From assembly GCA_015233565.1 (NCBI GenBank), contig JADFXM010000060.1, positions 1 through 42,736 on the forward strand: 42,736 bases of DNA, in the 5' to 3' direction. A model generated the notes under the pieces. It worked only from the letters and a program-made list of their open reading frames with translations. It was not told where the DNA came from and ran no database searches. This DNA comes from Candidatus Rifleibacteriota bacterium. Its GTDB lineage: Bacteria > Muiribacteriota > Ozemobacteria > Ozemobacterales > Ozemobacteraceae. Below, piece by piece: positions 1-8,687 of the stretch (the stretch's first letter is position 1; every line of letters starts with the position of its first letter). Position numbers and translations under genes: made by a program.

Positions 1-119
1 AAGGCATTGGCGGTTCCGGTTGTGAGGAATATTCTCGCGTTGTAATACCTACCACTTTATATGACAGGTAAAAGATCGTGAGAATTTAGGCTCAAAAAAT
101 GAGATTTAGGTGCGGAAAT

Positions 120-362
120 TTACAAGATGGTATCCTCAATTATTTCATACATGATTCGATATGAATATATAGTAATCTCACGGACATTTTCTTCAGAAAT
201 TTCAGGAACGACTCTGCGGAGGCGAGGAAATTCCAAAAGTTTTTCTACCTCGGTTATGATATTTTCGACCACACATTTTGCATAGCGCTTAGAATCATTG
301 GCGATATACTGATGAATAAATCGCAGGTCTTGGCGTGCAGGAATGGACCAAACGATTACCAA
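120..362 (-). CDS. ParE/RelE-family toxin, apparently C-terminally shortened
   Basis: This 80-residue protein has the layout of a ParE/RelE toxin: an N-terminal segment with W-S-x-x-A-x-x-D-L, a helical middle, an R-R near residue 49, and the closing strand Y-S-Y-R-I-M-Y-E-I-I. Family members are usually 90-100 residues and go on with one more strand containing a basic motif; here the frame stops right after E-D-T-I-L, so the last strand is missing and activity is doubtful. It overlaps the upstream antitoxin by 7 bases, the usual arrangement for translational coupling. ParE toxins act on DNA gyrase and RelE toxins on ribosome-bound mRNA; the sequence does not decide which. Confidence 0.7.
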   Translation of the reverse strand: MVIVWSIPARQDLRFIHQYIANDSKRYAKCVVENIITEVEKLLEFPRLRRVVPEISEENVREITIYSYRIMYEIIEDTIL

Positions 363-541
363 TGCTCAACCTCGGATTTCAAATCATTGTGCCTAACTAC
401 CTGACCTTGTTCAATGGCCTCGCGACTTTTGTGCAACTTATTAACAACATATAGGTGATACATTATTTCATCAATATCTACGTCATCGGGAAGATGCCTG
501 AGCGACTCCATTGCTTCATGCTTTAAAGTCTGAGTTTGCAT
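356..541 (-). CDS. antitoxin of the ParE/RelE-type module
   Basis: A 61-residue acidic protein with the pattern M-E-S-L-R-H-L-P-D-D-V-D-I-D-E-I-M-Y-H-L-Y-V, typical of small antitoxins paired with RelE/ParE toxins (L-P-D-x-A-x-x-D-D-I-M-Y-x-I-Y). The C-terminal part (G-Q-V-V-R-H-N-D-L-K-S-E-V) is the usual toxin-wrapping segment. A good ribosome-binding site (AGGAG) lies 8 bases before the ATG. The toxin gene follows directly with overlapping ends, so the two form one transcription unit. The start also overlaps the end of the truncated transposase-like ORF upstream. Confidence 0.7.
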   Translation of the reverse strand: MQTQTLKHEAMESLRHLPDDVDIDEIMYHLYVVNKLHKSREAIEQGQVVRHNDLKSEVEHW

Positions 542-875
542 ATTTCGCTCCTGTTATTATTTTCCGAACTACCTGGGCAATATGGTGCTGATCGAGAAAT
601 GTCGAAAAGAGAATTCTCTGTAGGTAGTCGAATTCTTGCTCATACTGAACTTCGATGAGGATGACTTCCTCGTTGGAGGTTTTCGCTTTGAGATCGAGGC
701 GATTGAATTTGTCGAAACGACTTTCTTGATTTGATTCACTTTCAAGAATTTCTACAATTCGAATTTCCTCTTTGAGAAGTTCGAAAAGAAATCCTTCGAG
801 AACCTTGAAGTTGGCTTTACTGCGCAAAAGCCTTTTCATAGCCCAATCGAAACTCACTAATCGACGTTTTCCCAC
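516..875 (-). pseudogene. PD-(D/E)XK nuclease-family transposase (Rpn-like), truncated
   Basis: The sequence from the GTG at 875 reads V-G-K-R-R-L-V-S-F-D-W-A-M-K-R-L-L-R, then D-K-F-N-R-L-D-L-K-A and E-V-I-L-I-E-V-Q-Y-E. These are the core D...E-x-Q motifs of the PDDEXK_2 (Rpn-like) family. GTG 875 is preferred because a G-rich ribosome-binding site (GGGGGAG) lies just upstream; the open frame runs on to 995 but without family similarity. Relatives are near 280 residues. Here the frame ends after about 119 residues, with a tail of unrelated sequence after Q-R-I-L-F-S-T, so the C-terminal half is lost. It probably represents a decayed recombination-promoting nuclease. Confidence 0.65.
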
Positions 876-1248
876 GACCACTCCCCCTTGGGTCTGGACC
901 ACCGATGAAACCATGTTATCAGATTTCCTTGCTTTTTGCAAAAGTTGGCAATGCCGGGATAACGAAAAGTTTAGCGATGCAGTCTGTCTGCGCAAATTTT
1001 ACAGCGGTTTTTTAGGCGTTTCATCGGGGAACAAAATTGACGATCCTTGCATGAAATGCAGCCAAAAATTCATGGCCGCAATCGCTGCATTTGACATGGG
1101 TGAAGCCGTTGTGAAGACTTTACAATACATAGTCAAAGTGCTATCTTATATTGGTAGCAAAATGATTTAAAGTGCTACTGTCCATTAGATAAAGGATTGG
1201 AAAATTGTTAGGATTGCCCTGATTGTTTGAGGCGCTTTGGAAGCGGTA

Positions 1249-2013
1249 ATGAAAATTATCTTCAATGAGGAATTCAAAAATTCCGGTTATGCTTCAGATA
1301 ATGCTGCCACTCCGGGAAGAATGGAAGCTGCCATGTTGGCATTTTCCAATACATCGCGTTTTCAGATCCAATCTGCACGCCCTGCCTCAGAGAGTGACAT
1401 TTTGTTGGCACATACTGAGAGAAGGCTTTTGGAAGTCAAGGAAAATCAAACTCTTTATCACATAGCCGCTCTTGCCGCTGGAGCAGCGGTTGAAGCCGCT
1501 GAATTAGCGTGCTTAAACAATGAACCGATTTTTGCATGCCTTCGTCCTCCCGGTCATCATGCTTCCAAAAACGCTGGTTGGGGCTACTGCACTTTTTGTA
1601 ATATCGCAATTGCTTTATTGAGTCTAAGAGAAAAGGGATTGATTAAAAACGCGTTTGTACTGGATTTTGACGCCCACACTGGCGATGGAACGATAGACAT
1701 TCTCAAGGATTGGCCGGAAGTTTCCATTCTTAACCCTTACGCCGATACAAACATCGAATATATAAAACTTTTGGAGGAACGGTTGAACCAGGTAGGGTAT
1801 ATGGACGTGGTTGCTGTTTCAGCTGGGTTTGACGCGTATATTCATGATGCAGGCCAAAAACTTGAAACTTTTGATTTTTATCTGATTGGCCGTTTGGTTA
1901 AAAAAATGACTAAAAGATTCGGACACAACAAGCGTTTTGCTATACTGGAAGGTGGCTATTACTTACCTGACCTTGGTAAGAATATACTCGCTTTCTGTGA
2001 TGGTTTTGAGTAG
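1249..2013 (+). CDS. histone deacetylase-like (class II HDAC/acetoin utilisation family) hydrolase
   Basis: A 254-residue zinc-dependent deacylase of the arginase/deacetylase fold. It carries the start motif N-x-x-Y-A-S-D-N-A-A-T-P-G-R-M-E, then R-P-P-G-H-H-A (active-site His pair), D-F-D-A-H-T-G-D-G-T (zinc ligands Asp and His), S-A-G-F-D-A (third ligand Asp) and the C-terminal E-G-G-Y loop. The usual start of this subfamily matches the internal ATG at 1249 rather than the upstream TTG at 1237. At 254 residues it is shorter than typical 300-350-residue members: the segment between S-I-L-N-P and the later catalytic loop is compressed, so loops are missing although all ligand motifs remain. 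It may deacetylate small acetylated amines or polyamines. A GNAT acetyltransferase follows 12 bases downstream. Confidence 0.85.
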   Translation: MKIIFNEEFKNSGYASDNAATPGRMEAAMLAFSNTSRFQIQSARPASESDILLAHTERRLLEVKENQTLYHIAALAAGAAVEAAELACLNNEPIFACLRPPGHHASKNAGWGYCTFCNIAIALLSLREKGLIKNAFVLDFDAHTGDGTIDILKDWPEVSILNPYADTNIEYIKLLEERLNQVGYMDVVAVSAGFDAYIHDAGQKLETFDFYLIGRLVKKMTKRFGHNKRFAILEGGYYLPDLGKNILAFCDGFE

Positions 2014-2025
2014 AGGTGCAGTTTT

Positions 2026-2340
2026 ATGAGTGAAGAGCTTACATTCATGGTTCTGCCAAAGCAAAAAGAGGACTCTGCTTATACTTGGATAAATATTTCC
2101 CGTAACTCAACGATGATAGGCAAAGCAAGAGTAATTCCCAAGAATAGCACCCTTGTCATTTGCTCTATCAACATTTTTCCCGAGTTTGAGCGTCGTGGTT
2201 ATGCAAGAGCGACAATAGACGCCTTTAAGAAAGAGTACAAAGTTCTGATTGCTGATCGAGTAAGATTTACCGCAGTCTCTTTCTGGGTTAAAATGGGCTT
2301 TAAGGACGACGGTGACGGCTGTTACAGCTTTGAAAAATAA
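2026..2340 (+). CDS. GNAT-family N-acetyltransferase
   Basis: A small 104-residue protein with the acetyl-CoA-binding motif A of the GNAT fold: the strand L-V-I-C-S-I-N-I-F-P-E-F followed by E-R-R-G-Y-A-R-A-T-I-D, matching R/Q-x-x-G-x-G/A. A later segment F-W-V-K-M-G-F-K-D-D-G matches motif B. It starts 12 bases after the deacetylase-like gene, so the two are probably co-transcribed. An acetylase and a deacylase side by side could act on the same type of substrate, but that is an inference. The acceptor is unknown. Confidence 0.75.
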   Translation: MSEELTFMVLPKQKEDSAYTWINISRNSTMIGKARVIPKNSTLVICSINIFPEFERRGYARATIDAFKKEYKVLIADRVRFTAVSFWVKMGFKDDGDGCYSFEK

Positions 2341-2455
2341 CCCGGAAAATCTAAAAGCAGCCATTTAGTCGAGTTGACAATAAATCATTTTGCAAGTTAT
2401 TATAATAAAGTAAATGCGATTCTGTTGCAAAATTACTGAAAAAAACTTGATAAGC

Positions 2456-2506
2456 TGGTCGTTGAGCGTTGCACTGAGCGAAGCTTAAGTGGAATTGAAA
2501 CGACCA
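2456..2506. repeat. REP-like imperfect palindrome
   Basis: Perfect 8-bp outer arms (TGGTCGTT at 2456-2463 and AACGACCA at 2499-2506) enclose a second hairpin, CACTGAGC...AAGTG (2472-2491). The wording resembles widespread REP-like palindromes of the C-A-C-T-G-A-G-C type. It lies in the gene-free stretch 2341-2637, downstream of the GNAT gene. No second copy was seen in the window. It could also act as a terminator, although there is no T-run. Confidence 0.4.
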
Positions 2507-2637
2507 AGTAAATGTAAATTTTTGCAGTAAGTCTGATATTTTTTTTGACGTAGTAAGCTTGATGATAAAAGAGAACTCCAAATTAATTTTCAGTCACCTT
2601 GTTACAGGGTCGTAAATGCTCATAAATTGGAGATTTT

Positions 2638-3567
2638 ATGAAACTGAAAAGTAAATTTATTGTTTCCTCGAGCTTCCAACTGTTAAGTGTATTAATCCTT
2701 GGGTTGCTTCTGAGTTCGGTTTTGCCAACTTTCGCAAAAGATTCAATTCCTGATTTTACGAGTGCTCAAAAAGGATTGGCGGATGGAACATTTATTCCCA
2801 TCGCTTTTCAGAATCCAAATGGTCTGATCAGTAAAAAAGGCAACATATGGGAAATCAGCAACATCAGATGGGAAGTGAACCCATGTCCCGGAACTTCCTG
2901 GTATGCAGTTCCCCACAAATATGTTACAGCTCGGATTGATCCCAGTAAAGCTTTGCATGTCTATATTGGCCGGCAAACTGTAACTCCTTTGTTTATTCAT
3001 TCTTTCCTCGTGATTTCCTTTGATAAGGGTGGACTGGAATTTAATGGCCAATCAAGTCAAGGCTTGCTTTTAACTATTGAACCTCTGCTTAGAAATGATC
3101 AACATTCCTGGAAGGTTCCAATTGATATGGTGAAAGGAAAATATCCAAGGTTGTACCAACTAGCCTCCTGGGAGGACTTTACAGTTTTTTGCGGTGAAAT
3201 CATGCAACAGATGGCTTGGCTGAGGCCTCTTAGGACAAAAGACTCCACGGTTCCTCAACGGATGGTTGAATCTGTGCTTCAGGTTTCAACTGCGGCTCCA
3301 GCTACATCACAGTTTGATTATACTACAAACAACTGCGGGTCCTGTCTGTTTCCAATAATTAGTCAGGCTCTTCCAAAAGATGAGGCTGATCGCTTAGCTC
3401 AAGTTTTGAAAGCTTCTTCCAAACCTAATTTTTCACGATGGTTTCAGAAACATTTAGAATTGTCCGGCCTTTTGGATGAAAGCAAACCAGTTCGTATGTA
3501 TCACGACAATTTCTTTATCCCTCTGGAAGACCTTTGCAAGGGTTTTTTCCCAAAAGTCGCCAAATAG
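2638..3567 (+). CDS. secreted protein with Lnb/DUF4105-like features
   Basis: A 309-residue protein with an N-terminal signal peptide (K-rich start, hydrophobic stretch at residues 15-32, cleavage near T-F-A-K). The mature part contains P-L-F-I-H-S-F-L-V-I-S-F-D and, about 120 residues later, F-D-Y-T-T-N-N-C-G-S-C-L-F. A conserved His followed by a Y-x-x-x-x-N-N-C motif is the signature of the Lnb N-terminal periplasmic domain (DUF4105), a papain/NlpC-like fold. Two Cys in N-C-G-S-C may pair or include the catalytic residue. It stands alone, with about 270 bases before the ABC-transporter operon. The domain assignment rests on motif spacing only. Confidence 0.5.
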   Translation: MKLKSKFIVSSSFQLLSVLILGLLLSSVLPTFAKDSIPDFTSAQKGLADGTFIPIAFQNPNGLISKKGNIWEISNIRWEVNPCPGTSWYAVPHKYVTARIDPSKALHVYIGRQTVTPLFIHSFLVISFDKGGLEFNGQSSQGLLLTIEPLLRNDQHSWKVPIDMVKGKYPRLYQLASWEDFTVFCGEIMQQMAWLRPLRTKDSTVPQRMVESVLQVSTAAPATSQFDYTTNNCGSCLFPIISQALPKDEADRLAQVLKASSKPNFSRWFQKHLELSGLLDESKPVRMYHDNFFIPLEDLCKGFFPKVAK

Positions 3568-3837
3568 GCCAGTTCCAAAAAACAGTCTTCACAAAAAAGG
3601 GCCATTACGATCAAATTGGGCTGGAGAAGATTCCCCTGGAAAAACGCAAATATATTGCATTATTATTCGGAAATACTGTTGGGGTTTGTGCGTTTTGAAA
3701 TTTCCAAAAAACCTGTGCTGGTAAGAAATCCCGTTTTTGTTTGGAAAATAACCAAAAAGAAGGTATTACAAAATAGAAATCTTCCAAGTGACTTCGAAGA
3801 AGTAATAAAACTTGAGTTTGAAATATTGTAAAGGGAT

Positions 3838-4929
3838 ATGGAACCAATAATTGAAACTAACGGACTTGGGAAACAATTCCGGCTTTTAGAGAAAAAAACA
3901 GGTTTGATGGGAAGCCTCAAATCGCTGTTCAGACCAAATTACCGGTTGGTAAATGCCGTATGCGATGTTTCGCTGAAAATAATGCAAGGTGAAATTACTG
4001 CTTTCATTGGTCCAAACGGGGCCGGTAAGTCTACTACAATAAAGATGCTGACTGGAATTTTGCACCCCAGCTCCGGGTCGGCACAGGTTCTTGGATTCAC
4101 TCCCTGGACGCAGCGTCGCGAATTGTCATATCAAATCGGTTCTGTGTTGGGACAACGTTCCCAACTCTGGATGCACCTCCCCGCTGGAGATAGTTTCCGA
4201 CTTCTTGGGCATATTTATGAAGTACCGAAGCGAGATTTTGAACGACGGCTTGGCTCATTTGTTGAATTATTTGATTTGCGTGACATCATTGAAGTTCCGG
4301 TTCGAAAACTTTCACTGGGACAACGCATGAGGTGCGAAATAGCCGCATCACTACTGCACGGACCGCGGGTCATTTTTTTAGATGAACCAACGATTGGGCT
4401 TGATGTGATAGCTAAGGACAAAATCAGAAAACTTGTACAAACCGCGAATGAGTCTGAGGGGTTAACTATTCTTTTAACTTCCCACGACCCGGGAGACATT
4501 GAAAAACTCTGTCGTCGCGTTGTTATTATAGATCATGGACAAGTATTATTAGATACAGATGTACAAACTTTGAAACGTTCGCCGCATTTTTCGGTGCGAA
4601 CCGTCAGCGCACGCCTTCGAACACCATTTGACGGCTCGGTGGCAATTAATTTGCCAGGAGTTGAGCTTCTCAAATCGAAAGGCCAAGGGATAAAACTTCG
4701 AGTGGATACAGCATTAACTCCCATTGAAAGCGTTTTGCGGGAAATCATCGATATTTCGGGAATAGAAGATGTAGCTGTACGACCGCCTTCGCTCGAAGAG
4801 ATCATTGCACATATTTATCAACACAAAGGTTTGTCCATGGTTCCGTCAGGCCCTTCTATTCCAGGCAAAGACTTCCAACAAGAATCGGATGAATCATCGA
4901 TGGAAAATTCTGTGCCTGAAGCTGATTAA
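3838..4929 (+). CDS. ABC-2 type exporter ATP-binding protein
   Basis: A 363-residue cytoplasmic ATPase subunit. Walker A is G-P-N-G-A-G-K-S-T-T (residues about 59-68), the signature is L-S-L-G-Q-R-M-R, Walker B is V-I-F-L-D-E-P, and the switch His is in L-T-S-H-D. The N-terminal segment K-K-T-G-L-M-G-S-L-K-S-L-F-R-P before the first strand is typical of the subgroup that works with ABC2_membrane_6 permeases (viologen/daunorubicin-type exporters). A C-terminal extension of roughly 130 residues follows the nucleotide-binding domain. The start is preceded by AAAGGG. It heads an operon with two permeases, 25 and then 6 bases apart, forming a heterodimeric exporter of unknown substrate. Confidence 0.9.
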   Translation: MEPIIETNGLGKQFRLLEKKTGLMGSLKSLFRPNYRLVNAVCDVSLKIMQGEITAFIGPNGAGKSTTIKMLTGILHPSSGSAQVLGFTPWTQRRELSYQIGSVLGQRSQLWMHLPAGDSFRLLGHIYEVPKRDFERRLGSFVELFDLRDIIEVPVRKLSLGQRMRCEIAASLLHGPRVIFLDEPTIGLDVIAKDKIRKLVQTANESEGLTILLTSHDPGDIEKLCRRVVIIDHGQVLLDTDVQTLKRSPHFSVRTVSARLRTPFDGSVAINLPGVELLKSKGQGIKLRVDTALTPIESVLREIIDISGIEDVAVRPPSLEEIIAHIYQHKGLSMVPSGPSIPGKDFQQESDESSMENSVPEAD

Positions 4930-4954
4930 TTAGATTTCTGAGAACCCAATAACT

Positions 4955-5782
4955 ATGAGCCAGATATCGCCATCCACAAACTCAATTTTTGGAGCTTTTC
5001 GAAAATATTTTGCAGCGGCTCGTATAGCCGCCTTCAATCGGTTTGCTTATCTTGGAGATACTTTATCACGTCCGCTATTTTTTGCCATGCTTCTGTTTGT
5101 ATTTGTTCAACTCTGGAAAAAGGTTTTTACAGCGGATCGACCTCCGATTGAAGGTTTTGGGGCACTTGAAACCATCTGGTATCTGGTCATCACTGAGTCG
5201 ATTTTGCTCTCTGTTCCACGCCTGGAGGGACGGGTAGACGAAGAAGTGAAAAGTGGCGCGATTGCACATCTTATTGGCCGCCCATGCTCCTATGTTTTGT
5301 ACCATTTGGCGGCGGGAATTGGAGAAACCATACCCGTGTTCTTCCTTAACATCCTTGTTGGCTCCGTTACTACCTGCTTCCTTATTGGACCACCACCTTG
5401 TTCCATGATTTCTGTAGCCGTTCTCCCGGTTTGTGGAGTATTAGCGTTCACCTTGCACATTTATATTTCCCTTGCTATTTCCCTAACTGCATTTTGGGTT
5501 GAAGATGCCGCCCCTTTTTATTGGATTTACCAAAAAATGCTTTTTATTTTTGGCGGTTTAATGATTCCCATAGAATTTTTTCCAGAAACTCTTCGAAAAA
5601 TCTCGGAAATTCTGCCTTTTCGGGCTGTTCTGAGTGGCCCGGCGCGAATATTTGTCCGGTTTAATATCGATGATGCACTACGCATTATAATCTGGCAAAT
5701 TCTTTGGATATTAATCTTTTCGCTTGCAACACATGCAATTTTTCGTATTGGTGCACGGCGGGTAGAGCTGAATGGAGGATGA
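4955..5782 (+). CDS. ABC-2 type permease (first subunit)
   Basis: A 275-residue integral membrane protein with about six hydrophobic segments. It has the N-terminal F-G-A-F-R-K-Y-F-A-A-A-R-I-A-A-F-N-R-F-A-Y layout of ABC2_membrane_6 permeases. The motif S-V-P-R-L-E-G-R-V-D-E-E-V-K-S-G-A-I-A-H-L-I-G-R-P after the second membrane segment is the conserved cytoplasmic coupling region. It lies between the ATPase and the second permease in a tight operon. The product would form the membrane pore with the downstream subunit. Confidence 0.85.
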   Translation: MSQISPSTNSIFGAFRKYFAAARIAAFNRFAYLGDTLSRPLFFAMLLFVFVQLWKKVFTADRPPIEGFGALETIWYLVITESILLSVPRLEGRVDEEVKSGAIAHLIGRPCSYVLYHLAAGIGETIPVFFLNILVGSVTTCFLIGPPPCSMISVAVLPVCGVLAFTLHIYISLAISLTAFWVEDAAPFYWIYQKMLFIFGGLMIPIEFFPETLRKISEILPFRAVLSGPARIFVRFNIDDALRIIIWQILWILIFSLATHAIFRIGARRVELNGG

Positions 5783-5788
5783 ATCATA

Positions 5789-6616
5789 ATGCTTCCGGCA
5801 CAGGGTTCAAAAAAGAAATCCAAGTCTGAGACTATTATTTCTCCATGGTTGGTTTACAACATTTTTTTACATAATCTTAAATCCGGAATGGCATATCGGA
5901 TAAGTTTTTTGACTCAGATCATTTTTATGATGCTCAATAACTCTTTTTTCCTCATTTTCTGGTACTTGTTTTTTGCGAAATTTAATGACGTCCGAGGTTG
6001 GACTCTTAATGATGTAATCGTTCTTTTCGCTATGGGTGCCTCCAGTTATGGATTGGCAGTGATGATTTTTGGAAACTGTATGCGTCTTTCAACTTTGATT
6101 CAGGAAGGACAATTGGATTATTACCTTTTGTTGCCTCCGGATCCACTTTCGCATATTCTCATTTCTCGTATGGTATTTTCAGGAATCGGGGACTTTTGTT
6201 TTGGAATCCTCACCCTTGTACTGTTTACCTCATTCGGACTTAAGGAAATTGCGATTTTTCTCTTAATGACTCCAATTTCAGCTATCGTATATGTAAGTTT
6301 TTGCGTTATTGTTCATTCACTTACATTTTTTATGGAAAGCTCTGAAGGAATCAGTCGTTTTCTGAGTGAAGCAATGTTAATGTTTTCCATGTATCCAGAG
6401 CACTTGTTCGATGGGATGGCCCGATTTTGCCTTTTTACGATAGTCCCGGTTGGTTTCATGACCTATCTGCCGGTTAAAGTAGTACAAACCTTTTCGCTGC
6501 CTTTGTTTATGACAATCTCAGTGGTTGCTGTTATGATGATTCTTCTGGCACGCGTTGTCTTTCAAATAGGATTGCGAGCCTATGAATCGGGAAATCTCAT
6601 TTCGGTCCGCAGTTGA
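5789..6616 (+). CDS. ABC-2 type permease (second subunit)
   Basis: A 275-residue multi-spanning protein of the same permease family. It has a hydrophilic N-terminal K/S-rich extension, then A-Y-R-I-S-F-L-T-Q-I-I-F and the conserved I-Q-E-G-Q-L-D-Y-Y-L-L-L-P-P-D-P-L coupling motif. A GGAGG ribosome-binding site sits about 11 bases before the ATG and overlaps the end of the upstream permease. It is the last gene of the exporter operon. The next gene is convergent and ends only 8 bases away, with no clear terminator in between. Confidence 0.85.
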   Translation: MLPAQGSKKKSKSETIISPWLVYNIFLHNLKSGMAYRISFLTQIIFMMLNNSFFLIFWYLFFAKFNDVRGWTLNDVIVLFAMGASSYGLAVMIFGNCMRLSTLIQEGQLDYYLLLPPDPLSHILISRMVFSGIGDFCFGILTLVLFTSFGLKEIAIFLLMTPISAIVYVSFCVIVHSLTFFMESSEGISRFLSEAMLMFSMYPEHLFDGMARFCLFTIVPVGFMTYLPVKVVQTFSLPLFMTISVVAVMMILLARVVFQIGLRAYESGNLISVRS

Positions 6617-6623
6617 TAATCCG

Positions 6624-8480
6624 CTATTCAGGTTTAGCTTTTAAACCCTGACTCTGCTCTTTCAGAATCTGCTGCGCCCTGATAAAATCCGTTTCTGAAA
6701 GGTCTGATTTTCCTAACTTTTTATAAATTTTTCCCCTTAAAATTAACACCTGAGCTGCGTCAGGGAACAAATTATCTGCGGTTTGTATGTCAGAAAATGC
6801 TTTTTCAAATTCGTTTGTCTGATAGAAAAACATGGCCCGAATCAGGAAATTATCTGAGACCATTGGATACATCCGGCAAGCAAGCGTTAAATACTTTTCA
6901 GCAGTTTTGTATTCTTTTTTGGAAAGGAAAATTTGTCCAAGTGATCGTAGGGCGGAATTATCTGATGGCTTAAGTTTTAAAGCCTTTTGAAAAGCATCTT
7001 TAGCTTCATCAAGTTTTTCCTGAGCCATTTTAAGTGTTCCAATGTTCAAGTAGACTCCGAAAAAATCGGGAGCGAATGAAGTAGCTTTGATTAAATCCGG
7101 TTCAACTTTGTCAAGCTTCCCCGCGTTGAAATACGCTGTTGCTCTGCTAAGATAGGGAACGTAATGTTTGGGATTGGATTTATTGATAGTATCACTCCAA
7201 AGAGAAATGCTGTCCGACCATACTTGGCATCGTTCCCACGAAAGAAAAGAAAGTAACAGTATTATGACTGTTATTGCACAAAATGACAGCGCTTTCACTT
7301 TGAAACTTCCGGATAATTCAAAAAAGTGGGTTACTATTGAGGCAACCAGGAAGGAAATGCCAATTGAGGCAACATAGGTGAACCGGTCTGCGGCGATGGC
7401 TTCACCAACTAGTACAATTCGTAGAAAAAAAAGAATGTTGAAGAAAAAAAAGGAGAAGGAAAAAAAGGTTACGCGATTAGGCGAAAGTTTTTCAGTAAAT
7501 TTTTCTGTTATAATTACTGAAAGCTCGTCTGAATGATCGTTTGAATGTTTGTCCGGGAGGTCATTTTGTTGAGATCTCAGATTTTTCCAATACATAATAA
7601 TAATTGGAGAAAGTGTCAACAGAATCAAAAAGCCTGAGTAGTCGATGAAATCATCCGAGGGGGGGTAAAAAGCGCAGAGATTTATAGGGTAGAAAATCAT
7701 TCCTAGGTAAAATGAAATCAAAGAGAGGAATTGCTTAAGGTGTAAGAGAAATCCAATTGAATAGTCTTCATCAAGTTGCAAGTTTTGGCCGTAATACCCA
7801 ATTATTCCAAAAACAAGGGAAATCAAAAAAAGGTGTGACACCTCCAGACAGGTTTTTTTTGTTAACTTTTCCCCTTTGAGATAATTCAGGAGAAGTGCAA
7901 CAATTGGAAAAGTGACAGTCTGCCCTTTGGAAAAAAGGGCTAGTAAGAATAAAACCAGCACCTGCAAATGGACTGCCCGAGTTCTTTCCACTGCTCTTAC
8001 CCAAATATTTGAAGCTGACAGGAAAAAGAAAATGGAGAGAACGTCCTTCAGTTCGATAACCCAAGCAACTGATTCCACGCGCAAAGGGTGTATTCCCCAG
8101 AGAACTGCCGTTAAAAAAGCCGGAAAAGGTTCTCTGGAAAGCGAGAGGAAGAGGCAAAAAACCAATAGGACATTTAGTATGTGAAGAATGTAGTTTACAA
8201 GATGAAAGAAAAATGGATCCAAGCCCCATAAATGATACTGTACCGCGAAAGCGGTCATGGTAAGTGGGATATAACTTCCAACAAAATAACTTGAAAAGAA
8301 ACTCTGCAAATTATTGAGGGAAAGAGACCTGATTTGCGGATTATTCAACAGATATACTGGGTCATCCCAATTTGTGAAGCCGTTTGATAGGCAGGGGAAA
8401 AAAACAACAGCTGTCAATAAACATGCTAAAACAGGCAGCCAGAAGCTCCCTTTTTCACCCAGCGTTTTTGAAATATTCAT
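6624..8480 (-). CDS. TPR-containing PMT/TMTC-like membrane glycosyltransferase
   Basis: A 618-residue protein. The N-terminal two thirds has about ten membrane segments; the first periplasmic loop holds N-G-F-T-N-W-D-D-P-V-Y-L-L-N-N-P and a later one H-P-L-R-V-E-S-V-A-W-V-I-E-L-K-D-V-L-S. Both motifs are shared by the TMTC/PMT-like O-mannosyltransferase superfamily (GT-C fold, catalytic Asp in the first loop). The C-terminal part from about residue 430 is built of TPR repeats (for example N-I-G-T-L-K-M-A-Q-E-K-L-D-E-A-K-D-A-F-Q-K-A-L-K). The likely role is sugar transfer from a lipid donor to exported proteins. The enzymatic assignment is from family architecture only. Confidence 0.75.
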   Translation of the reverse strand: MNISKTLGEKGSFWLPVLACLLTAVVFFPCLSNGFTNWDDPVYLLNNPQIRSLSLNNLQSFFSSYFVGSYIPLTMTAFAVQYHLWGLDPFFFHLVNYILHILNVLLVFCLFLSLSREPFPAFLTAVLWGIHPLRVESVAWVIELKDVLSIFFFLSASNIWVRAVERTRAVHLQVLVLFLLALFSKGQTVTFPIVALLLNYLKGEKLTKKTCLEVSHLFLISLVFGIIGYYGQNLQLDEDYSIGFLLHLKQFLSLISFYLGMIFYPINLCAFYPPSDDFIDYSGFLILLTLSPIIIMYWKNLRSQQNDLPDKHSNDHSDELSVIITEKFTEKLSPNRVTFFSFSFFFFNILFFLRIVLVGEAIAADRFTYVASIGISFLVASIVTHFFELSGSFKVKALSFCAITVIILLLSFLSWERCQVWSDSISLWSDTINKSNPKHYVPYLSRATAYFNAGKLDKVEPDLIKATSFAPDFFGVYLNIGTLKMAQEKLDEAKDAFQKALKLKPSDNSALRSLGQIFLSKKEYKTAEKYLTLACRMYPMVSDNFLIRAMFFYQTNEFEKAFSDIQTADNLFPDAAQVLILRGKIYKKLGKSDLSETDFIRAQQILKEQSQGLKAKPE

Positions 8481-8687
8481 TTTCAGTTTGTCTTTTCGAT
8501 TGGATTTTTAAAATACATCTGATTAAAGCCGATAATTATTAACCAGGAAATTCATTCCGAGTTCAAATTTCCTGACTTGTATATGAATTGATCAGAACTT
8601 TGCAGTTTTGGAGAGTAATTGGGAAAGTTTGTTCGAATAAAAAGTGCCATTTTTAAATTTTCCCGCATCAGGAATTCCGGAGTTAAC

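Noticed and set aside
772..1170. 132-codon plus-strand open frame
   Set aside because: It runs antisense over the PD-(D/E)XK fragment and has no family pattern or ribosome-binding site.
2488..2500. ATTGAAAC sequence resembling the end of a CRISPR repeat
   Set aside because: It occurs once, without spaced repeats or cas genes; it is part of a REP-like palindrome.
3838..6616. ABC exporter as the lasso-peptide transporter
   Set aside because: Lasso exporters are usually fused permease-ATPase proteins within the cluster; this is a three-gene ABC-2 system more than 28 kb away.
7168..7377. Plus-strand frame inside the PMT-like gene
   Set aside because: Shadow of the minus-strand coding sequence.
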